Source: Burkholderiales bacterium (GTDB taxonomy: Bacteria; Pseudomonadota; Gammaproteobacteria; Burkholderiales; Usitatibacteraceae). From it: a stretch of DNA of 6,875 bases. Of this stretch, positions 1-5,238 are shown piece after piece. The stretch lies in the NCBI GenBank assembly GCA_026786225.1, contig JAJAYN010000338.1, positions 1-6,875 on the forward strand, given 5' to 3'. The notes beneath the pieces are model-generated. The model did not search any database. It saw nothing but the letters and a program-made list of their open reading frames with translations, and had not been told where the DNA came from. Position 1 is the stretch's first letter. Every line of letters begins with the position of its first letter. The translations under genes were made by a program, and so were the position numbers.

Positions 1-69
1 CGTGTTGGACTTGAACCAACGACCAAAGGATTATGAGTCCTCTGCTCTAACCAACTGAGCTAACGGCCC
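1..69 (-). tRNA. tRNA with CAT anticodon, probably tRNA-Ile2 (lysidine-type), 3' end cut by the window
   Basis: Read on the minus strand, this folds as a standard tRNA. The acceptor 5' strand GGGCCGT starts at 69, followed by T8-A9, a D arm (GCTC...GAGC), an anticodon stem GAGGA/TCCTT with loop CTCATAA, and a T arm GTTGG-TTCAAGT-CCAAC. Only ACG of the 3' acceptor strand is inside the window. It pairs with the CGT at the 5' strand's inner end, so the last four acceptor bases, the discriminator and any CCA lie to the left. The anticodon CAT is at 33-35. CAT is shared by elongator Met, initiator Met and Ile2 (C34 modified to lysidine, reading AUA). The U-A-type loop and the TTGGTCG variable region resemble E. 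coli ileX from memory, so Ile2 is favoured. Elongator Met cannot be excluded from sequence alone. Confidence 0.93.
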
Positions 70-70
70 C

Positions 71-99
71 TTGAAAGAATGCAGAGGCAAGATTATAGC
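71..99 (+). promoter_or_regulatory. Probable sigma-70 promoter of the acyl-CoA synthetase/GNAT gene
   Basis: TTGAAA (71-76, five of six matches to TTGACA) is followed after exactly 17 bases by TATAGC (94-99, four of six matches to TATAAT). This predicts a start near 106 and a leader of about 26 or 50 bases, depending on which start codon is used. The -35 box begins two bases beyond the tRNA 5' end. The -10 box shares bases 94-97 with the opposite-strand TATAAT of the tRNA promoter. Confidence 0.5.
92..97 (-). promoter_or_regulatory. Probable -10 box (TATAAT) of the tRNA promoter
   Basis: On the minus strand, a perfect sigma-70 TATAAT lies 22 bases upstream of the mature tRNA 5' end. This would give a start near 85 and a leader of roughly 16 bases, usual for a tRNA precursor. 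No good -35 hexamer is visible at 16-18 bases spacing, so the call rests on the -10 box and its position. It overlaps the -10 box of the opposite-facing promoter. Confidence 0.55.
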
Positions 100-155
100 G
101 GTTCGGTCTGCCTGGCCGACACGAGCGTGCAATGATTTGCATGCATACTTGTGCG

Positions 156-2876
156 ATGTCGAGCCACTATCTCCTTCCGCTTTTGGCGCCGCGCAGCGTG
201 GCGGTGATCGGCGCGTCCGAACGCGAGGGTGCACTGGGGCGATTTGTGTTCGAGAACATGCTGGGCAGTGGCTTCCAGAGCGCGCACGCACGCACTCTCT
301 ATGCAGTTAATCCAAAATACCGTACTGTGCTGGGCGAAAAATGCTTTCGGTCCGTTGGCGATTTGCCTTCCGCCCCCGACCTGATCGTGGTGGCTTCGCC
401 GGCGAATACCGTGGCGGATGTCCTGAAGGATGCTGGCGCACTGGGCGTAAAAAATGCCGTGGTGCTTTCGGCGGGCTTTGGTGAGATCGGCGATGAAGGA
501 CGCGCACGCACCAAGCTCGTGAAGGAACAGCTCGCACGTTACGACATGCGCATGATCGGGCCCAATTGCGTCGGCATCATGCGCCCGGCCATCGGTCTGA
601 ACGCGACCTTTGCCAATGCTGCTTGCAGGGCCGGGCCGCTCGCACTCGTTGCACAGTCCGGGGCCGTGTGTACGGCGCTGCTCGACTGGGCGGCGACGAC
701 CGAAATCGGATTTTCCAGCGTCGTGTCGCTGGGCGGTGCGCTCGATCTCGATTTTGGTGAGGTGCTCGATTTCCTCGTCCACGATACCGAGACGCGAAGT
801 ATTTTGTTGTACGTCGAAGGCATACGCGACGCGCGTGGCTTTATTTCTTCATTGCGTGCCGCGGCGCGGGTCAAGCCGGTGGTGGTGTACAAGGCGGGGC
901 GCCATAGCGCGGGCACCAAGGCTGTGACCAGCCACACCGGTGCGTTAGCGGGCAGCGATGCGGTATTTGATGCGGCACTCGCGCGATCTGGGGCGGTACG
1001 TGTATCGAGCTCGGTGCAACTATTCGCCGCCGCACGCGTGCTCGCGAGCAAGAAGCGCCCGGCCGGTCCACGATTAGGAATTGTCACCAACGGCGGCGGC
1101 CCGGCTGTGGTTGCAGCCGATGCCGCCGTGGACAATCACCTTGAGCTTGCCACGCTTTCCAAGGCCACGATTGAAAAATTGAACGCGGCCCTCCCCGCGC
1201 ATTGGTCAAAGGCAAATCCGGTCGATATCATCGGCGACGCAACGCCGGCGCGGTTTACCGCCGCTGCGGAAGCCGTCGTTGAAGACGCCGGCGTGGATGC
1301 GCTGCTGGTCCTGTTCTGCCCGCAGCGGGCGACGACACCAGAGGCTGCCGCCGCCGCGATTATTCCGATCGCACAACAACACGATAAGCCGGTGTTTACC
1401 GCCTTCCTCGGTGGGGCCTCGATCGTGCAGGCACGCACGATGCTCGAGAAAGCCGACATCGCCAATTTCATGACGCCCGAAAATGCGGTGGAGGCGATGT
1501 CGTTTCTGGTTCGCTTTAAGCAACATCAGGAAATGCTGCTTGAGTCTGTGCCGGCGTTTGCGGGCATGAGTTCTCAGGAGGCCTCAAGTGCGGTGGCGGA
1601 AGCGACGCGGATTCGCGCGCTGGCGCTGCGTGAAAAGCGAACCTTGCTCAGCGAAATGGAGGCTAAGACCCTACTGTTTGCATTCGGCATTCCGGTAAAA
1701 CTGGGCAAGATCGCCGCAACCCGTGAAGAGGCACAGGCTGCGGCAAAGGCGATGGGCTATCCGGTGGCGATGAAAATTCATTCCCCCGATATCACGCACA
1801 AGAGTGATGTTGGTGGCGTGCGTCTGAATCTCATCAATACCAAGCAAGTCGGGCATGCATTCGACGACATGATGGAACAGGTGAAGCGCGTCAAGCCCAA
1901 AGCCAAACTGGCTGGTGTGAATATCCAGCCGATGCTGAAATTTCCCCATCAGCGCGAAGTGTTGGTGGGGCTCAAGCGCGATGCGGTTTTTGGGCCGGTG
2001 ATCGCCTTCGGCGCTGGGGGTATTGCGGTAGAAGCGCTTCACGATTTGGCGCTGGCGTTGCCGCCGCTCAATCCGCGCCTCGCGATGACGCTCATGCAGT
2101 CCACACAAATTCGCCGCGTGCTCAATGCCTACCGCGATGTTCCCGCCATAGACGACAACGCCATCATCGATGTGCTGCAGCGCATCTCGACCATGGCTTG
2201 CCTGTTGCCGTGGGTTGAGGAAATGGATCTGAACCCGGTGCTCGTACATCCAGCCGGCGCTGCGGTGGTTGACGCACGCGTGGTCATCAACGCAGCCATG
2301 CCGGTCACCGATGCGCGCTATCAGCATATGGCGATATTCCCTTACCCGATCGAGCTTGAGCGGGACGTGGAATTGAAAAATGGCAGCAAGCTACTGTTGC
2401 GGGCGATTCGTCCGGACGATGCCGAGCGGGAGCACGCCTTCGTCGCCAAACTCTCCCCCGCCTCGCGTTATGCGCGATTTCAGTATCCCTTATCCGCGCT
2501 TTCGCCGGAAATGATGGCTCGCTTCACGCAGCTCGATTACGACCGTGAAATGGCACTACTGGCGCTGGTTCCGGAGACCGGGGAAATCGTCGGTGTTGCG
2601 CGGTATTTCCCCAACCCAGATCGTGCCAGTGCCGAATTCGCCTGCGTGGTGGCCGATGCGTGGCAGGGACGCGGCGTGGGTAGCCTGCTGATGACAGCAC
2701 TGATCGATTGCGCACGAACGGCGGGTTACACGTCCATAGACGGCGCTGTGCTATCGACCAATACCGGCATGCTGGCACTAGCCGAACGGCTCGGCTTTGT
2801 CGTCCAAGCAGGTCACGATCCCAACCACACGGTCAAGGTAGTTCTGGCGTTAAAGCACGAGTCAAAACCTGAATAA
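156..2876 (+). CDS. Fused NDP-forming acyl-CoA synthetase / GNAT N-acetyltransferase (Pat/PatZ-like)
   Basis: Members combine an acetate:CoA ligase (NDP-forming)-type module with a GNAT domain; Salmonella Pat and E. coli PatZ acetylate lysines of metabolic enzymes such as acetyl-CoA synthetase in the cytoplasm. Numbered from the ATG at 156 (906 residues): a CoA-binding Rossmann domain at about 12-105 (PRSVAVIGAS); a succinyl-CoA-ligase-like domain at about 160-285 with SHTGALAGSD, His260; an ATP-grasp domain at about 500-715 with DITHKSD (His548) and EMDLNP; and a GNAT domain at about 738-895 with YDREMA, AEFAC (Glu827) and the acetyl-CoA loop QGRGVG (837-842). Both histidines match the phospho-relay histidines of ADP-forming acetyl-CoA synthetases, so the ligase half could be active. 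An in-frame ATG at 132 would add MICMHTCA. It has only a weak GAG upstream, and its codons are less GC-rich at third positions; family proteins begin near the MSSHYL segment, so 156 is preferred. Substrate is not determinable from sequence. The gene converges on rpoD. Confidence 0.9.
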   Translation: MSSHYLLPLLAPRSVAVIGASEREGALGRFVFENMLGSGFQSAHARTLYAVNPKYRTVLGEKCFRSVGDLPSAPDLIVVASPANTVADVLKDAGALGVKNAVVLSAGFGEIGDEGRARTKLVKEQLARYDMRMIGPNCVGIMRPAIGLNATFANAACRAGPLALVAQSGAVCTALLDWAATTEIGFSSVVSLGGALDLDFGEVLDFLVHDTETRSILLYVEGIRDARGFISSLRAAARVKPVVVYKAGRHSAGTKAVTSHTGALAGSDAVFDAALARSGAVRVSSSVQLFAAARVLASKKRPAGPRLGIVTNGGGPAVVAADAAVDNHLELATLSKATIEKLNAALPAHWSKANPVDIIGDATPARFTAAAEAVVEDAGVDALLVLFCPQRATTPEAAAAAIIPIAQQHDKPVFTAFLGGASIVQARTMLEKADIANFMTPENAVEAMSFLVRFKQHQEMLLESVPAFAGMSSQEASSAVAEATRIRALALREKRTLLSEMEAKTLLFAFGIPVKLGKIAATREEAQAAAKAMGYPVAMKIHSPDITHKSDVGGVRLNLINTKQVGHAFDDMMEQVKRVKPKAKLAGVNIQPMLKFPHQREVLVGLKRDAVFGPVIAFGAGGIAVEALHDLALALPPLNPRLAMTLMQSTQIRRVLNAYRDVPAIDDNAIIDVLQRISTMACLLPWVEEMDLNPVLVHPAGAAVVDARVVINAAMPVTDARYQHMAIFPYPIELERDVELKNGSKLLLRAIRPDDAEREHAFVAKLSPASRYARFQYPLSALSPEMMARFTQLDYDREMALLALVPETGEIVGVARYFPNPDRASAEFACVVADAWQGRGVGSLLMTALIDCARTAGYTSIDGAVLSTNTGMLALAERLGFVVQAGHDPNHTVKVVLALKHESKPE

Positions 2877-2904
2877 AAAATGGCCGGCATTGCCGGCCAT
2901 TTTT
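2876..2904. terminator. Bidirectional intrinsic terminator between the convergent genes
   Basis: An almost perfect inverted repeat: five A, then TGGCCGGC, a three-base loop (ATT), GCCGGCCA, then five T. The GC-rich stem is flanked by an A tract on one side and a T tract on the other, so it presents a stem plus U-run on both strands. It can end the plus-strand synthetase/GNAT transcript and the minus-strand rpoD transcript. The left A tract begins at the last base of the plus-strand TAA stop, and the rpoD stop is about 20 bases to the right. Confidence 0.9.
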
Positions 2905-2923
2905 GTGATTCGGCAAGCGCATA

Positions 2924-4846
2924 TCAGCTGTCGGTTTCCAGGAAGCTTTTCAGCTTTTCCGAACGTGATGGATGACGGAGCTTGCGAAGCGCTTTCGCCT
3001 CGATCTGGCGAATCCGCTCACGCGTCACATCGAACTGCTTTCCCACTTCTTCCAGCGTGTGGTCGGTGTTCATCTCTATTCCGAAGCGCATCCGCAATAC
3101 TTTTGCTTCGCGCGGCGTCAATGAATCGAGCACATCCTTGGTGACATCGCGCAGCGAGGTGTACTGGGCGGAATCATCCGGCGCCAGAGTCTGCGTGTCC
3201 TCGATGAAGTCACCCAAATGCGAATCGTCATCGTCGCCGAACGGCGTCTCCATTGAAATGGGCTCTTTGCTGATTTTCAAAATCTTGCGGATTTTGTCTT
3301 CAGGCATTTCCATTTTCTTCGCCAGCGTCGCTGGGTCGGGCTCAAGACCGGTCTCCTGCAGAATCTGCCGCGAGATACGGTTCATCTTGTTGATGGTCTC
3401 GATCATGTGCACGGGAATACGGATGGTGCGTGCCTGATCGGCGATCGAACGTGTGATCGCCTGACGAATCCACCAGGTGGCATACGTCGAAAATTTGTAG
3501 CCGCGGCGGTATTCGAATTTGTCCACGGCTTTCATCAAACCGATGTTGCCTTCCTGGATGAGATCGAGGAATTGCAAACCGCGGTTCGTGTACTTCTTTG
3601 CGATCGAGATCACCAGACGCAAGTTGGCCTCGATCATTTCGCGCTTTGCACGGCGGGCTTTTGCCTCACCGGTGCTCATTTGGCGCGCAATTTCTTTCAA
3701 ATCCTTGACCGGCAAACCCACTTCTTTTTGCAGATTGATCAGATATTCCTGCTCTTCGATGATCGACGGCTTGAATTTCACCAGCGCCGCAGAGTAACCC
3801 TTGCCATTGGTGATTTCTTCGGTGATCCACTTCAGATTGGTTTCGTTGCCCGGGAACGACTTGATGAAGTGCGCGCGCGGCATGGCTGAATTCTTGACGC
3901 ACAATTCCTGGATGTGACGCTCGCGCTGACGCACGGAATCAACCAGTGAACGCAGGCCATTGCAGAGTCGCTCAACCTGTTTGGCGGAGAAACGAATCTG
4001 CATGAGCTCCGCGGAAAGTTCTTCCTGCAAATCCTTGTACGCGCGCGAACGGTGACCTTTCTCGGTCAGCGCCTTGCGCATTTTTTTGTACAACTTGCGG
4101 ATGGCGTTGAAGCGCGCCAGCGAGTCCTGCTTGAGTTGCTCAAGGTTCGCAGCGGCAATCGAGCCATCTTCGTCTTCTTCCTCTTCGATTTCTTCCTCAT
4201 CCATGTCGTCATCGGAGAGTTCGGCCTCGGCAACTTCGTCTTCGTTCGGGTCGACCAGACCATCGATCACCTCATCGATGCGCAACTCGTCTTTCTCGAC
4301 CATGTCGGCCAGGTTCAGGATGTCCTGAATCGTCGTCGGACAGGATGAGATGGCGTGAATCATGTGCTTCAGGCCGTCTTCGATGCGCTTGGCGATTTCG
4401 ATTTCGCCTTCGCGCGTGAGCAGCTCAACCGAACCCATTTCGCGCATATACATGCGAACCGGATCGGTGGTGCGGCCAAACTCGGAGTCGACGGTCGACA
4501 ACGCCTGAGCGGCTTCTTCAGCAGCATCTTCGTCATCTGCAACGGTCGGCGTGGCCTCATTCATCAACAGGGTCTCAGCGTCAGGTGCCTCGTCGTACAC
4601 CTGGATGCCCATCTCGTTGAATGTGGTCGTGATCGCCTCGATCTGCTCGGCATCGACCATGTCAGGCAGGTGATCGTTGATTTCAGCGTAGGTAAGAAAG
4701 CCACGCTCTTTGCCGAGCGTGATCAGCGTCTTAAGTCGCGTACGCTGCACTTCGACGTCAATCACCTTGGCCTCTGCTTTGAGCGCCTTGAAATTGGGAA
4801 AGGGAAATTCGTCGGAGTCGCGTGCGCTTTTGGGTTTGCGTGCCAT
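2924..4846 (-). CDS. rpoD: RNA polymerase primary sigma factor RpoD (sigma-70)
   Basis: This is the housekeeping sigma factor that directs RNA polymerase to -35/-10 promoters. Numbered from the ATG at 4846 (640 residues; E. coli has 613): region 1.1 at about 38-62 (LKTLITLGKERGFLTYAEIN); region 1.2 at about 118-155 (EFGRTTDPVRMYMREMG); a non-conserved insert with a very acidic patch at about 200-229; region 2 at about 400-473, including NLRLVISIAKKYTNRG and the -10-melting YKFSTYATWWIRQAI; region 3 with HMIETINK and the sigma-finger segment GDDDDSHLGDFIED; and region 4 at about 566-633 with the -35-reading helix-turn-helix TLEEVGKQFDVTRERIRQIE. The frame stays open upstream to a TTG at 4927 and an ATG at 4891. 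The TTG lies inside the likely promoter -10 box and is implausible. The 4891 ATG would add 15 residues (MIPVALVGRGNGLFD) and has no Shine-Dalgarno. MARKPK at 4846, with a weak GGA upstream, is chosen. It lies downstream of dnaG, as in the macromolecular synthesis operon. Confidence 0.98.
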   Translation of the reverse strand: MARKPKSARDSDEFPFPNFKALKAEAKVIDVEVQRTRLKTLITLGKERGFLTYAEINDHLPDMVDAEQIEAITTTFNEMGIQVYDEAPDAETLLMNEATPTVADDEDAAEEAAQALSTVDSEFGRTTDPVRMYMREMGSVELLTREGEIEIAKRIEDGLKHMIHAISSCPTTIQDILNLADMVEKDELRIDEVIDGLVDPNEDEVAEAELSDDDMDEEEIEEEEDEDGSIAAANLEQLKQDSLARFNAIRKLYKKMRKALTEKGHRSRAYKDLQEELSAELMQIRFSAKQVERLCNGLRSLVDSVRQRERHIQELCVKNSAMPRAHFIKSFPGNETNLKWITEEITNGKGYSAALVKFKPSIIEEQEYLINLQKEVGLPVKDLKEIARQMSTGEAKARRAKREMIEANLRLVISIAKKYTNRGLQFLDLIQEGNIGLMKAVDKFEYRRGYKFSTYATWWIRQAITRSIADQARTIRIPVHMIETINKMNRISRQILQETGLEPDPATLAKKMEMPEDKIRKILKISKEPISMETPFGDDDDSHLGDFIEDTQTLAPDDSAQYTSLRDVTKDVLDSLTPREAKVLRMRFGIEMNTDHTLEEVGKQFDVTRERIRQIEAKALRKLRHPSRSEKLKSFLETDS

Positions 4847-4926
4847 GTCAAAGAGTCCGTTGCCGCGGCCGACCAGCGCCACGGGAATCATAGAAGTGAA
4901 GAGAGAGGAATGCGGGGGAACCCTCA

Positions 4927-4932
4927 ATTATA
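4927..4932 (-). promoter_or_regulatory. Likely rpoD promoter -10 box (TATAAT)
   Basis: A perfect TATAAT in minus orientation sits within an AT-rich patch (roughly 4927-4965) of an otherwise GC-richer region. It predicts a start near 4920 and a leader of about 75 bases before the rpoD ATG at 4846. No hexamer with more than three matches to TTGACA stands 15-18 bases upstream, so an activator, an alternative -35 or an UP-like A-tract may contribute. The leader holds a CT-rich stretch (about 4892-4911 on the minus strand) and no strong Shine-Dalgarno. Confidence 0.55.
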
Positions 4933-5041
4933 TCGAAAACCGCCTGTTTTTGATAGCTTTTTGAAGGTCATGACTGTGTTTTGTTGCCTGCATTCACGCC
5001 GCCGGGCGACGTGTATTTGAGCCTGTGTCGCGCCGTTCCAA

Positions 5042-5071
5042 GCTATATGCGCCTGAAATACATTTATCCAA
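5042..5071 (-). promoter_or_regulatory. Weak candidate second promoter upstream of rpoD
   Basis: In minus orientation, TTGGAT (5066-5071) is followed after 18 bases by TATAGC (5042-5047). The matches are four and four of six to the sigma-70 consensus. It would give a start near 5035 and a long leader of about 190 bases to rpoD. A match of this quality occurs often by chance, so it is listed only as a possibility. Confidence 0.15.
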
Positions 5072-5238
5072 GGGCACGCAGCTTAAGTCGGGGCAAATCC
5101 CGGCGTTGCGCGGCATGGGCAAAGCTGGAAAAGACACGCGCGTTACATTAGAGTTTCCCATAGGATTCAAAGACGTAGATCGCCATCTGGCGCGCCTCAC
5201 GAGCCATTTTCGCTCGGCGCACCTCGCCAGTGCTGGAT

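Larger units (their letters stand above)
4847..5238. other. dnaG-rpoD intergenic region (392 bases), mostly without recognised genes
   Basis: The stretch between the dnaG stop and the rpoD start holds the probable rpoD promoter and leader, plus a weaker candidate promoter at 5042-5071. On the minus strand no GC-rich hairpin followed by a T run is visible after dnaG, so readthrough from dnaG into rpoD is possible. Open frames here (a 68-codon GTG-started frame at 4994-5200 on the minus strand, and a plus-strand frame at 5025-5447 that runs into dnaG antisense) lack recognisable protein features and are not called. A 19-codon frame is discussed as a finding. Confidence 0.6.

Noticed and set aside
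1..69. tRNA 3' end as an integration site for a mobile element
   Set aside because: The tRNA 3' end is outside the window, and no integrase, direct repeat or shift in composition is visible here.
93..2327. Long minus-strand frames opposite the acyl-CoA synthetase/GNAT gene (for example 93-782 and 1671-2327)
   Set aside because: They lie fully or almost fully antisense to a gene with clear domains, show no recognisable motifs, and are typical shadows of a GC-biased codon pattern.
3407..5020. Plus-strand frames opposite rpoD (3407-3889, 4052-4348, 4355-5020)
   Set aside because: They are antisense to a highly conserved gene. Their runs of Phe, Leu, Ser and Val mirror the acidic and charged codons of RpoD read backwards.
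5141..5148. Palindromic GC block (CGCGCG core) followed on the minus strand by a short T run, considered as a dnaG terminator
   Set aside because: The palindrome leaves no loop and the T run is only four bases, so it does not form a credible intrinsic terminator.
4994..5200. Minus-strand 68-residue GTG-started frame between dnaG and rpoD
   Set aside because: No motif, no convincing ribosome-binding site, and a composition unlike a folded protein; kept only as part of the intergenic description.
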